Source of the DNA: Taudactylus pleione
Lineage: Eukaryota; Chordata; Amphibia; Anura; Myobatrachidae
Length of the DNA stretch: 64,000 bases
Assembly: GCA_031769625.1 (NCBI GenBank)
Contig: JAUIMM010000534.1
Span: forward strand, 7,032,001-7,096,000
Reading direction: 5' to 3'
Position 1 is the stretch's first letter. Each line of letters opens with the position of its first letter. The position numbers and the translations under genes were made by a program. Of the stretch, positions 10,085 through 20,561 are shown piece after piece. Below the pieces are notes generated by a model. The model was given only the letters and a program-made list of their open reading frames with translations, searched no databases and was not told the DNA's origin.

Positions 10085-10470
10085 GCGGAAGCCCAACTAT
10101 TGAAGATCCCAACGGAGGCTGGTAAGTACCCTATCCTTCCCCTCCCCCCCCCCCCCTCCCTTAGTGGTGCCTAACCCTGACCTCCCCCCGGCGGTGCCTA
10201 ACCCTAACCCCTTCTCCCCGCACCCTAACCCTCCCCGGGGTGTACCTAAACCTAATTTTCCCCTGAGGTCCCTAAACCCAACCCCCCCAATCCACGCGCG
10301 GATACTTAACCGGATCCGTCGCTCAGGATTCCAGCGGTCGTGATATCGACAACAGGATCCTGATCCCCTTCGGTATATCAGCGTAGGCATTTTGTCAGTC
10401 GGCGGGATTCCGGCGGCTGTATTTCGACTGCTGGCATCCCGTCCGCCGGCATATACAGTACGTCCCCTTT
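10085..10470. mobile_element. Element with degenerate TAACCC-like interior
   Basis: The middle (10135-10290) is a run of 'cctaaccct' variants separated by C tracts, the complement of a TTAGGG-like array. The outer parts carry 'ccaacggaggctggtaagta' and 'ggcgggattccggcggctg'. The same layout in the opposite orientation appears at 33405-33565 and 49940-50470, so this is a dispersed repeat family, not a true telomeric tract. Confidence 0.55.
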
Positions 10471-10596
10471 AGGGCCGGGCTTTCAATCTAGTCAGCAGAT
10501 TATGTGAAGATGGGGCTTATGCTGCTCATGTTGCTCTGTCTGGTCATCTCACTGATATCCTGGACAGCCGTGCCAAGGGCAAGGTTTGGGTGTATT

Positions 10597-10663
10597 ACAT
10601 ACCTCCCAACATTGGGGAATGTGTGGTGTGGCCCAGGCATGCGGGGGGCATGACTCCATCACA
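10597..10663. mobile_element. Truncated hAT left end (CATACCTCCCAAC)
   Basis: CATACCTCCCAACATTGGGG matches the type of left terminus seen in the CATACTTGCC family. The fragment stops where the next foldback MITE starts. No right end is present. Confidence 0.35.
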
Positions 10664-10836
10664 GGGGAGATGTATCAAATCTTTAAGAGCTACAATGGAG
10701 AAGTTGCCCACAGTAACCAACCATCTTCTAACTGTCATTTTACGACTGTGCTAGATAAATGGTAGTTAGAAGGTGATTGGTTGCTATGGTCAACTTTTCC
10801 ACCTTATGTCTCTCCAAGGCTTGATAAATCTCCCCC
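10664..10836. mobile_element. Foldback MITE
   Basis: Left end GGGGAGATGTATCAAATC pairs with GCTTGATAAATCTCCCCC on the right. Inner arms 'agttgcccacagtaaccaac' and 'gattggttgctatggtcaac' also pair. TTA follows the right end; the left flank is ACA, so the 3-bp duplication is not intact. Confidence 0.75.
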
Positions 10837-10897
10837 TTAGTGTGTGACAGATGCTCCAAATAGACAGTACAAAATAGGCAGCAGCCCTACAGACTAT

Positions 10898-11494
10898 GGG
10901 CCTGATTCAGACCCGGACGCTATTTGCGGACGGTCGTTCAAAAAAAGTTGCCGGCTATTTAAATTGTGCGCTCGCTCATTGCGGTTTGTTGACGCCTCTA
11001 TGTCTGAGCGGGAGAACGAAAAATGCGCTCGCTATTTTGTAAAGACGCCCCTTTGCCGTTCACAGCACACATCATCTCCGGTATTTATTTGATTAATCGG
11101 GTACATCGCAAGGCATCTGAACTGCTCGCAGTGCTTGTGGTAGGTTTTTCCTACCGCAATCACTGCGAGCAGTTCAGGCTAAAAGACAACCAAGTGACGT
11201 GGTCGATGACGCTCCTTTACTAATTATGCACTCCCATTAAACGCCCTTTTTACCGTTAGGCACGCCTGCGTTCGGATCTCCACTCCCCCGTTTTCAAGCA
11301 CCTTCCCGTTACCACCCACAAACGGTACATTCTGTCAATCAAATTAGCAGCCCCTCGCTGTTTTGCGAGCGCCCAATTTCCGACCGCAATGACTGGTTTG
11401 CGCATGTGCATTACAAGCCATACGCATGCGCAGTTGTGCGAACATCGCTCAGAGCGAACGAGCGGCCGCTTACGAGCGGCTATGAATCAGGCCC
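10898..11494 (+). mobile_element. 597-bp TIR element (GGGCCTGATTCAG family)
   Basis: Left terminus GGGCCTGATTCAGACCCGGA and right terminus TATGAATCAGGCCC are flanked by the 3-bp repeat TAT (10895-10897 and 11495-11497). The interior holds 'ctcgcagtgcttgtggtagg' facing 'ctaccgcaatcactgcgag', a strong internal hairpin. Near-identical copies lie at 46528-47125 and, inverted, at 59934-60533. No protein is encoded. GGG ends and 3-bp duplications suggest a PIF/Harbinger derivative. Confidence 0.85.
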
Positions 11495-11497
11495 TAT

Positions 11498-12307
11498 AAC
11501 TCATCAATATAATGGCAATTTAGTATTTCTTCCAATATATAAGCAAGGCTTTAACAGAGTTTAGAAGATTGAGGGGGAGGAGGGATATTACTAATGGTTC
11601 TACTGATCCTTAATACAGATATACCTGGCCGAGGTAAAATATTGGCATAGTAGCGGCTCTATGAGGGACCATGTTGCATAGGACTTCACATTTTAGGTGA
11701 TGTTATTGTTCAGCCCAGAGCTTTAATGCAGAGCTTCCTTTAGCAAATATTTGACAGTAGTGTGACAAAGGCCTGTGCTTAATTTCAAGTCATGTTTCAG
11801 CAAGCTGGAAATTTAAATATATTTAATATTGTTCTACTTTACAATAGAAGTGATGCTTTAATTGAAAGAATTCCAGCAACATAGACACATGTTTAAGGTT
11901 TTATGCACTGCTAGAACCTGGTATGCCATCCTCAATGGAGAAGTCCGCAACAGAGCTGAGTTGTGCTGCCACCAACAAACACCACAATAGGGTATCAGGC
12001 AAATGGTGCCCAATCCTGATGCTGATGTTTTATTTTGTTCTTCATGCTGAAACGCCACCGACATGGGAAACCATATTTAATTGATAATCCTGTTTGTCAC
12101 TACTTCACTACTCTTATATGGTTTCTGCTTCTTTTAGACTTTTATTTATTATATTTTGACATTGTAATGACAACTTAATCTCTTCCATTAGCTTTATTAT
12201 ATTTTTATAATTTCGTCAAATCCTAACATGCCTGTGTATCAAGCTAATCATCCCTTAAATCATGCAAGCAGCAATTTCCACGAGGTTTAAGTCTCACTGT
12301 AATTAAT
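11498..12307. other. Unassigned sequence
   Basis: AT-rich sequence with no convincing open frame, terminal repeat pair or tandem array. Confidence 0.5.
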
Positions 12308-12776
12308 CAAAGGCTATTTATATTGGGTGCAGGGTGTGCAATGCAGAAGGGCACACCCTTGGCCCCATTAGCCAATGTCATCTTCAGATGACTCTAGCCT
12401 TTTGCCAAATAAGGGCTACAGTAACGCAGACTGGAATGTGCACGTGTGGCCCGATGGCCAATACAAACGCCTCCTTTGTGGCTACGATAGTGAGTGGTGA
12501 AATTTTACTGGGGGAAAGCCATCGCCAAATAATCAACCTCATCGATATCACCTGGAGAGGTTTTGCTGGATCCCTCTGGGTGGAATAACTATGTACATCC
12601 ATGGACCTCAGCAGGTAACTAGGTATTTGAAGCGAAAGTTTGTAAGGGCCCCCATGTACCACCCAAAGGTGAAAAATGTATATAACACATGTAACTTTGA
12701 TAAGGAAGATGGGCCCTACTCAGCTCTGGGCCCCATAGCAGCTGCATCCCTTGCACCTATGGTAGTTACGCCTATG
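12308..12776. mobile_element. hAT-like element with GGGCCC interior
   Basis: The left end CAAAGGCTATTTATATTGGG is a diverged CAGGGGCTATTTATAATGGG. The right end GGTAGTTACGCCTATG is the complement of a CAGGGGCGTAACTACC-type hAT end. The last 93 bp (from 12684) match the fragment at 32869-32959. No clear 8-bp duplication is left, and the two tips look like different subfamilies, so this may be two adjoining fragments. Confidence 0.5.
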
Positions 12777-13122
12777 GACCATAGCACTTTAACCCATTGC
12801 TGGCAGCATTAAGAGATGCAGGTGTTCAGGAGAAAAACCACGCTGTGGAGCAGGCTATCCGCCGCATGGTATAGTGCAGTGGTCCTGTACAACATTATGT
12901 CAGGGTATGCTGCAATGCATAGTGATTGCAGCTACTGTACATAGTATATAAACCTATTAGTTGTTGTTGCTGAAGACAACTGACAGTCAGATGAAAACAG
13001 AGCATGTGTTGGGTTACGGAATCCCTGTTGATAATAGAGACAATGACAACAGCAGACTGCAAATAAAGCATAGAGGAAAAGAGGAGGGGGCTTGGACTGC
13101 ACACCCTAATTTTAAACATAAT

Positions 13123-14087
13123 GGGCTCTATTTACTACAATCCGCATTGGTAATGCAGATTGTAGTGTGATATTACCGACTGAATTCGCATTGCGAATTC
13201 AGGCAATATCACAGGGATTTACTACAAACCCCGTGCAGGGACAGAGCTTGCGAGAAAGCTCTGTCCCTGCGAATTCCCTCCGCACACTAGTCACTGTATT
13301 TTCACATAAAAATACCATGACAAGTGCCCCTTGCATGTGCTGATCAGCCGCCGCTGCCACCCACCCGGGGGTGGGTGGCAGCCCCGCCCCATCACCAAGC
13401 CCCGCCCCTGCGATCGCGGACTCCCCGTGACCCCCCCTCCCCTCCCCTCGAACCCCCTCTCCCTTAATTACACTTACCTGCATGATCCGGGCTCCGGTGA
13501 TGTCCTCCATGTCCTCCGGTCAGCTGACATCCCATACTGCACTGGGACCCGGTCACCTGATGACCGGGGCACAGAGCAGTATGGGAGACCAGTTGACCGG
13601 ATGGAGGACATCACCGGAGCCCCGAACTCCGGTCCCTGGAGTCAGGTAAGTTCATTTTTTTTTTTACTATTTTTAAAAATTTTTTTAGCAGTGTATCAGC
13701 GTGTGGTCTGTTTAGACCACACAGCTGATCACTGGGGCCAGCTCCGGGCTCTGCTCTCCCTGTCAGAGCAGAGCAGGAGTCCAGTAACCAGGGGAGACAC
13801 TGGATAACGCCACCTCCAGGTGGCGTTATTATCACAGGGCTTTCCCCGGTATTTTTTCACAATTTATTTTTAGTAACTTTGGTCGGATCACATTTCCCAT
13901 TACAATTATGGGAAATGCGATCTGCTTACTACAAATAAGTGATACTTAGGGGTTGGAGTAGAATTTTACGAATTCTACTCCAATTGCCCTGTAATAACTA
14001 TCGGTGATACTAAAATAATGTGAAAAGGGTGTGAAAACACCCTTTTTCACTTAATTTTAGTAAAAATAATGTTAATAAATAGAGCCC
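13123..14087. mobile_element. 965-bp palindromic TIR element
   Basis: Left end GGGCTCTATTTACTACAAT pairs with AAATAGAGCCC at the right. The 3-bp flanks are AAT and TAT. Near the centre, two arms of about 60 bp face each other: 'ctccggtgatgtcctccat' (from about 13491) and 'atggaggacatcaccggag' (ending about 13619). A pair of 'gaattcgcattgcgaattc' and 'agaattttacgaattct' palindromes flanks this. No coding sequence is credible. It is probably a PIF/Harbinger-type MITE with unusual internal symmetry. Confidence 0.7.
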
Positions 14088-14160
14088 TATAAGAGGTGCT
14101 ACCATGCTGAGACTTGTAGTACATTGCAGAAAACAAAAAATTCAGGTACACAATCTAAGT

Positions 14161-15039
14161 CAGGGGTCTTCAACCCGTGGCTCACCGACTGGGGCACAGG
14201 TTGGGGGAGGAAGAGATTGGTGGCGGGGACGCTGGCGCTAAAGGGGTTGGGGGGGAGGGGTTGATGGAGGAGACGCTGGCGCTGAAGGGGTTAACCAAAG
14301 TCTCTGCTGCCAGGAAGTGAGAGGATGCGCTGCTAGGAAGGAGGCGGGGAGAGGCTCTGATGTGTCCGTGTCAGCAGCACGTGGGTCTCCATCAGTGCAG
14401 AGCGCAGCCATCCAGAAAGCTCCATTGTCAGACAGAGCAGTGCAGCCACACATCGCGGTTCTCCCGCTGGGCTCACAGATCGTGGTTCTCCAGCTGGGCT
14501 GCACTGATCACGGAAGCCAGATACAACCTTAAGGTCAGCAACCTCCAGTGGGCACTTCTTATAGAAACAACCTGTCCTACAAGCACACACATGCTGGAGA
14601 GTACAGGGGCGCCGATAGGGGGGGAGCGGGTACTAATCACCCGGGCTTGCTGGAGGAGCCTGGCGGGGGCCAAGGTCCGGCTGCACTGGGAGACTGCTCG
14701 CGGCTGCTAAGAAGCATCCACAGCAGCCTCCTATGCCTGTGGGAGGAGTGATCAAGTTGATCGCTCTCCCCACTGCTTATGCGCTGGCTGAGGGGGCTCA
14801 CTGCGCCCCCATCGCCAGCATGCACGTTTTTTTTACCTAAGGAGGCGTGGCCACACCTCCCTTGATTTGGCCACGCCCCCTTTTTACATGGGCCCGGCGC
14901 GGCTCTTGGCAGGCCTGGGAGTGTATACAACAGTGATATTAGTTATTTGTTCTAAATACCGCAGTATAGCTTAGTGGCCCTCGGGCTTCGTTTAATTTTT
15001 TAATGTGGCCCACACTGTCTTAAAGGTTGAAGACCCCTG
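14161..15039. mobile_element. hAT-type element (CAGGGGTCTTCAACC ends)
   Basis: The termini are a good inverted repeat: CAGGGGTCTTCAACC on the left and GGTTGAAGACCCCTG on the right, matching a terminus common in vertebrate hAT elements. The next bases inward also fit ('gtggctcaccgactggg', 'agtggccctcgggcttcg'). A nested element occupies 14604-14917, so the native length is about 560 bp. The outer 8-bp flanks no longer match. No transposase is encoded. Confidence 0.75.
14604..14917. mobile_element. Nested non-autonomous hAT
   Basis: Left end CAGGGGCGCCGATAGGGGG and right end GGCTCTTGGCAGGCCTG are flanked by ggagagta (14596-14603) and ggagtgta (14918-14925), an 8-bp duplication with one mismatch. 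The 314-bp body contains 'aaggaggcgtggccacacctccc' and other GC-rich blocks. It lies within the older hAT-type element at 14161-15039. Confidence 0.8.
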
Positions 15040-15430
15040 GATCAATAATAATCAAAATTATCCTGATAAACTCTACAATTAACATGGAGTATAATAAGTG
15101 AGGTTCTTCTTACTACATGTTTGGCCAATAATGTTTGCTCATCCACCGCGTTAAGGTGAACCCTATCAGATGGGTCCCTAACATCCCGAATACTAACACA
15201 TTATGCAAATGTATCCAGGACCTACTTATAATAGTGCCCATTCTAATATGTAGACAGCTATGTAGGAATCTGTGCTGATTACAAGCACCTAAGAGCAGAT
15301 GGGAGGGGTGCTAATACCAAGCAGGAGGAGTCTCAGCCTTCAAGTGTACAATATATACACAAATCTAGAGTAAAGGGGGTGGGGGCTTGGACTGCATACC
15401 CTAATTTTATTGCTGCACATAAAGCATATG
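15040..15430. other. Unassigned sequence with a short repeat match
   Basis: No gene. The stretch 'gggggcttggactgcataccctaattttat' (about 15380-15410) nearly repeats 'gggggcttggactgcacaccctaatttta' at 13088-13114, which points to two copies of an unidentified dispersed repeat. Confidence 0.45.
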
Positions 15431-16015
15431 GGGCCTGATTTAGAGGTGCACGCTATTTACATGCAATGCCGATGTTCACGATTATTTGCTACTGGTACAA
15501 TATTCTGAAAAACCCCGACTGTGCATGCGTTACCCTAAGTGTATGCACCAATGTGCTGTTGCGTACGGTAATGCTGGTATCAGAGATGGTGAGGTAAAAC
15601 CATGGGTGGTGACTGGAGGGTGCCCTGAAGTGTACGCAAAAAAATCTCGCGGGCGTGTTATGGTAATATCGCGGGTGTCACACCGTCTGCTTTCTGAGAC
15701 ACAGAGCTGCCGCCACAGAGGCCATGTTCAGACGGAGATACTGTACCTGCCATAGGGCTAGTGCAAGTGTCGATGTTGCTGGTGATAGTGCGCCGATGGT
15801 GGAGTGTCTGGAATCACTGGCGTCGTTACACTGCGCAGCACTGCTGAAAGTGGGAGTTTAAGTACTTGCACATTCCGACACACGCTGGTACACAAGGGAA
15901 AGGCAGAAAGTAGCATATATTATCGCGGCAGCCAATGATTTGAACCATATAACTCAGACTGAAATGTCCCTCAAGCAGTTTTAGAATCTTTACATGTCCG
16001 TCCCTCCGACTACAT
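15431..16015. mobile_element. Harbinger-like element, right end lost
   Basis: Starts GGGCCTGATTTAGAGGTGC, an end of the GGGCCTGATTCAG type. Interior phrases such as 'tgccatagggctagtgcaag' match 'taccataggtctggtgcaag' at about 29134, and 'aaggcagaaagtagcatatat' matches 22830-22850. This defines a family also present at 22487-22930 and 29040-29535. The right terminus is not recognisable; the end given is approximate. Confidence 0.5.
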
Positions 16016-16456
16016 GACATCAGTCACATCAGAGCAGTAGTAAATCACACATGACATAATTAGTGGATGCCAGGTATATTATACATTTTAGTCAACAAGG
16101 TGACAACTTTTAAGCAGCAGAACTAAGAATGTTTTCGAGATTAGAAAATAATAAATTTACTTTAGTCTGGAAAGGAGAAATATGACAGGAATGGAACAAA
16201 ACAGGGTGCAGTAGACACATGCTCACAAGTATATCCGTATTGTATGAGAAACTGCCTATTGGGGATGGGCAAGTATGTTATTGACATATAAATATAAATA
16301 ATACACATGCTACTTACAAGTATGCAAGGAAAGAAAACATACCATTTTGGAGGATGTGACTGCTGAGATAGGTAAAAGTTAATAAGGAAATTATAACAAT
16401 CCTGATACTCTTATCTCACCCATAACCTTTGAACAATAAAATGAGTCCTATAAATA
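16016..16456. other. Unassigned AT-rich sequence
   Basis: No open frame, inverted termini or tandem structure noted. Confidence 0.5.
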
Positions 16457-16684
16457 CAGTGCTTCTCAAACTCAACAGGTTCTCAACAGGTCATGTTTTC
16501 AGGATTTCTGTCTGTGGAAACAGGTGGGATAATTATTGACCCAGCAAAATAGATTAACTCACAGGTTCCCAAACTCTGCAGTGTACAGGTTTTAAGGATG
16601 TCTATGCCCCAGTCCAGATGGTTAAATCAAACTGACTGAGGTACTAATTAAGTCACCTGTGCTCAAGCATGGATATCCTTAAAG
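16457..16684. mobile_element. Two hAT fragments of the CAGTG.TTCTCAAAC type
   Basis: CAGTGCTTCTCAAACTC begins the first piece. At about 16561 a second piece, 'caggttcccaaactctgcag', runs on through 'ggttttaaggatgtctatgc' and 'aagcatggatatccttaaag'. The second piece closely matches 52030-52195 but lacks that copy's right end. Neither piece has an intact right terminus or duplication. Confidence 0.5.
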
Positions 16685-17020
16685 CTGGCCACATGTCCCC
16701 TGTATCTCCTCTCTGACAGGGCCACAAAAGTAGGTAAGCATGTTTTATACTGAATCTATCTGTAAATATGAAAAAAAATGTATTTGTATTACTAGATAAT
16801 TAGAGGAGGCTGGAGTGACAGCGTTTGGGAGGATGGTACCACAGAATATTGGTGTTACACAAAAGGGACAGATTAACAATGGGGCGGATGGGACTACAGC
16901 CGCTGGCCTTCATATAATAAAAGGCCCATCATCATGAAAGCTCCCCCAGCTGGTCACATGATCGGCCATAAGTCATAAGTATTACATTTGTATTTTCCTC
17001 ACAAAATAGTGCAATTTTTG

Positions 17021-17174
17021 CAGGGGCGTTTTAAGAGAGGAGGGGGCCTGTGTGCAGCCTCTGTTTGGGTCCCCTCCGCTTCATGCCAGAATCTACTGCG
17101 CATGCACGAGTCTCCGGGAAAATGGCCGCTGCCATTTTCCCAGTGACTTTTTGCTGCTCTACAGCGCCGGTCCT
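17021..17174 (+). mobile_element. Truncated hAT (CAGGGGC family)
   Basis: Begins CAGGGGCGTTTTAAGAGAGG and contains 'gggcctgtgtgcagcctctg' and 'aaaatggccgctgccattttccc', matching 22100-22465 in reverse. It breaks off near 'tacagcgccggtcc', so roughly the second half and one terminus are missing. Confidence 0.6.
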
Positions 17175-17450
17175 TTAAAGTGGTACTGATCACCTACACA
17201 CCATCACGATAATGTAGCCAATCATTGCAGTAGGAACTAGTGACCTCACAGAGCAAAATCAGTACCTCATGCCTCAGTAATATTTCTAATTCCTACTGAA
17301 TCCATAGGATGAATATTGGGCTCAACATATAAAAAGCCCCATGTCTGTGTTTTTCCCACCTTTGGGTGGTATAGTGGGTTTCTTGCAAAATGTTGCTACA
17401 GTTTGGTGCTCACCAATGTTTAGTGAGGCCTGTGGCAGTTTCCACTCTAT

Positions 17451-17644
17451 GGGGTAAATTTACTAAATTGAGAGTTTTTAAAAGTGAGTTTTACAAGAGA
17501 TGTTGCCCATAGCAACCAATCAGATTCTACCTGTAATCTTCTAGAAGGTTCTAGTTAAATGTTAAGTAGAATCTGATTGGTTGCTATGGGCAACATCTCT
17601 TCTAAAATTCACTTCTAAAAACTCTCACTTTAATGAATTTACCC
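17451..17644. mobile_element. Foldback MITE ('ggggtaaatttactaa' type)
   Basis: The left half begins GGGGTAAATTTACTAAATTG and the right half ends TTTAATGAATTTACCC. Arms 'gttgcccatagcaaccaatc' and 'gattggttgctatgggcaac' are exact complements. The sequence is close to 1949-2144. Flanks are TAT on the left and TTA on the right, so the 3-bp duplication is not exact. Confidence 0.8.
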
Positions 17645-17956
17645 TTATAGTGTGACAGGCCCACTTTGCATTACTAAGCATGTTGTGAAGCTGCAATGTC
17701 TGAAAATGTTTGTTAAGGCAACAACAAGTAAAGTTTGTTCCAAGTGGGAGTTAGTGCTGAAAGGAGTGCTGTTCTAGAAGCAGGAACACTCTGGTTATTG
17801 TGAGGTTTACCTGCCCACTCCTGCTTTTCTTCTGGCACACTTCATAGCAGCAACTCATGTGATTCTTTTGCACACAAATGAAACACAGTTAATATATTGT
17901 AAATTGTAAGTAATTTGGCAAGGATCAGCATGCAGGTCGTTGCCATTGGCCTACTC

Positions 17957-18148
17957 CACAGACTCTCAAACTCGGCCCTCAGGACCCCAAACAGTGCATG
18001 TTTTCCAGATCTCCTCAAAGAATCAAAGTGACAATAATTTGTAACTTTTAAAATGCATCCGTGAGTAATGACTACACCTGTGCACCTGCTGAGTGACCTG
18101 GAAAATGTGACCTGTGTGGGTCCTGAGGACCGAGTTTGAGAACCACTG
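17957..18148. mobile_element. Short hAT element (TTCTCAAAC ends)
   Basis: Left end CACAGACTCTCAAACTCGG and right end CCGAGTTTGAGAACCACTG are inverted repeats. The 8-bp flanks gcctactc (17949-17956) and gactattc (18149-18156) match at 6 of 8 positions. The 192-bp length and terminal sequence fit a small non-autonomous hAT. Confidence 0.7.
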
Positions 18149-18248
18149 GACTATTCTAATGGTACTCTTATACTGAGTAACTCTGACTGCCTAAAAGCTG
18201 CTTTACAACTCACTGGCAGCAAACCACAGTTTCGAAGGACCCAAAGAG

Positions 18249-19098
18249 CATAGATGCCTACCCTCCCGATTTAATATAGAGTCTCCCGCTACCTCGGAAA
18301 ACTGAATAAAACCCCCGGATTCCCAATTGCCCTGTCGGGAATCCGGACTGCGCATGTGCAAGGTGAAGGGGATAGTGTCTGGATGACAGGAGGTGGTCAT
18401 GGGACTACATCTCCCATCAACCCCCAAGGATGCATCTGTCGATCTCACCCTACAGGCAGCAGTTCTGCCCGGACGGCTCCTCCCCAGCAGTTCTGCCCGG
18501 GCGCCTCCTCCCCCAGTCACACAGCAGTGACAGCCAGAGAAGGGGGGCAGGCAGCCGGGGACTCCCAGCAAGGTCTGTAGCACCAGTCAAACCCCTCTCT
18601 TCTTCCACCCACAGCAGATGACTCCACTTGGTTGGGATGGCCGCACTTCCAGCAGGTGGGTGATGCCTGCTCCGTAGTCCGCGGGATCCATTAAAGCAGG
18701 GTGCATTACGTGACAGCTGGCCCTGCTCTTATTGGCTGCCTTGGCTATCAATATATGGGTGGGTAGTCGGGGGACAACTGCTAGCTGGATTGGTGAGGGC
18801 GTGTTCAGTGGGAAGTGGGTGTGTTTCACACCATAGTGGAAAATTAAATAAAAATGTACTGTGACTGTCATTGTCATATAGTCAAGTCTGTGCTGTGCTA
18901 TAGCAAAGTAATGCCTGTAATGTGCTATAGTCATGTATGTAGTGTCCAATAGTCATGTAGGTCTCAGTTAATAGGAATATATACACCCATAGGTTGAGCT
19001 AGACACGCCCCTTGGGCGGAGTGGACCACGCCCCCTCAACGGATTCTACTGCCATCTGCAATCTCCCTGGAACTGTTTTTCAAAAGTAGGCAAGTATG
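18249..19098. mobile_element. 850-bp hAT element (CATACTTGCC family)
   Basis: Left end CATAGATGCCTACCCTCCCG and right end CAAAAGTAGGCAAGTATG are inverted relatives of the ends at 7507-7933. Flanking 8-mers ccaaagag (18241-18248) and ataaagag (19099-19106) match at 6 of 8. The interior has 'gggaatccggactgcgcatg' and a short direct repetition of 'atagtcaagtctgtgctg' variants (about 18877-18960). No transposase is seen. Confidence 0.65.
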
Positions 19099-19283
19099 AT
19101 AAAGAGTCTGTGGATCCTGATCAACATATGAGCGGTTCTGACTGCAATACGGTTGGATGATGCCCAAATCTGCCCATGTGTCTCATGTTAAATACAGTAT
19201 TACAGTGACCATACACAGTTTGATCCAGCATCTCCAGAGTACTGAAAGGCTAGATATGTCACTCACAACACATGTGTATGTAT

Positions 19284-19726
19284 TAGAAATGTGCGCAGAC
19301 ACCCGTGTTTTGATTTCGGCTTTGGTTCTAAATTATGATTATGATTTTGGCTAACCCCCTTCAAGTGTTTTGATTCTGATTCGGTTTTGGTTTTCTTTAT
19401 AAAAACAGCTAAAATAATAAAATTTGGATCTGTTTTAGTTCCTTTAGTATTTTAGTATTAGTATTTAGTATTTTTTTTAGTCCAGTCATTTCCAGTCAAT
19501 TTTTGATCACCTTGCAGCAGCTGAAATCATGTGGACGGGACTTAAATGAAATCCAAGACACACAAGATTCTTTATTTAATTACGAATTCTGAATTGCGAG
19601 AATACCTAAGTCAGGACTTTGTTATACTCTGATCCCAAAAGTGATTTCGAACCAGGATTCGATTCAACTCAGAACCCCTAAGATCGGGGGTGTTCGTATT
19701 TCATTAAACCGAACCGCTCATCTCTA
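19284..19726. mobile_element. 443-bp deletion derivative of the large hAT family
   Basis: Ends TAGAAATGTGCGCAGACACC and CGAACCGCTCATCTCTA match the termini of the 6.9-kb element at 54326-61238. An exact 8-bp duplication, gtatgtat, lies at 19276-19283 and 19727-19734. Interior phrases 'aaaaacagctaaaat' and 'cagtcaatttttgatcacctt' correspond to 'aaaaacagctaaaatcacat' and 'cagtaaattttgaccacctc' near 54462 and 54549. It has no coding capacity and would depend on a full-length relative. Confidence 0.85.
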
Positions 19727-20014
19727 GTATGTATGTATGTATATCTGCATGGCTGAATCTGACAGAAATATGTATGGTCAGGCCCGGTGAGCAGACCAAG
19801 CTGTGCTTTGGGAATCTAATATGTAATATGGAATGGTCTGCTATGGCACTAAAAGCATTTTCATTTTATCCACTAAAGATTCAGCATAACCTGTCACCTA
19901 CACACGAGGCAGCCATTTTATTTACTGAACCAATATTTCTGAAACTGCACAATATCAATTCCCTGAGGCACTACATAACTAATATCCTGAGGTTTTGCTA
20001 ATATTAAGGCATCT

Positions 20015-20370
20015 AGGGGCTTGTTTGAATGTATTTGCTCATCAATTTGTAGTTGTTAATTCTTAGTATAAAAAAACGCAATTGCGTTCACATGTTATAT
20101 TACAAAAATCGCAAAAAACACCCATCTCTGCACTAGTAGCATATGCACCAGTTTACATCAGGTATACATATATACGCTTACACTTAATTTGTTTTAATAG
20201 CTAAAACAAACTATTAAGCTTGAAATAATAATAATAAGTGTCAAATACAGCAGAAATAATAATAATAAAAAAATCTTGCTAAAATACGTTCACAAAATCA
20301 GCTACAGCAATCAGCGAACCAGAAGTGGATAGGAAGCGCTGGCAATTGTCATCATCATTAGCGTATACAT
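20015..20370. mobile_element. Possible Harbinger-like fragment
   Basis: The stretch 'gtagcatatgcaccagtttacatcaggtatac' parallels 'ttagcgcatgcaccaggttttaggtcagacgtac' at about 40992-41026 inside the element at 40874-41442. Boundaries are not visible and the similarity is moderate. Confidence 0.3.
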
Positions 20371-20561
20371 CAGTACTTGGCCTACATTAGACCCTCAGTT
20401 ACCTATATCATCCAATCACAATTGTCGCAAGCAAGCGTAAGATTAAAGCATATCTGCATATTCACATATAACTGTGCCAACTGTTTTGGGAATCAGAAGC
20501 AATATAGCATATTCTATGCAATTGATCGGCCAATATATCTACCTGTGTGTACCCAGCCTTA

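Noticed and set aside
10135..10290. Possible interstitial telomere tract
   Set aside because: The TAACCC-like units are degenerate and spaced by C runs, and the flanks recur at two other loci. It is an internal part of a dispersed element.
14153..15047. 8-bp duplication for the outer hAT-type element at 14161-15039
   Set aside because: Left flank atctaagt and right flank gatcaata do not match well enough; the element is called from its TIRs only.
19632..19672. tRNA-like B-box ('ttcgaaccaggattcgattc')
   Set aside because: No A-box at the right distance and no cloverleaf; the sequence is interior to a small hAT.
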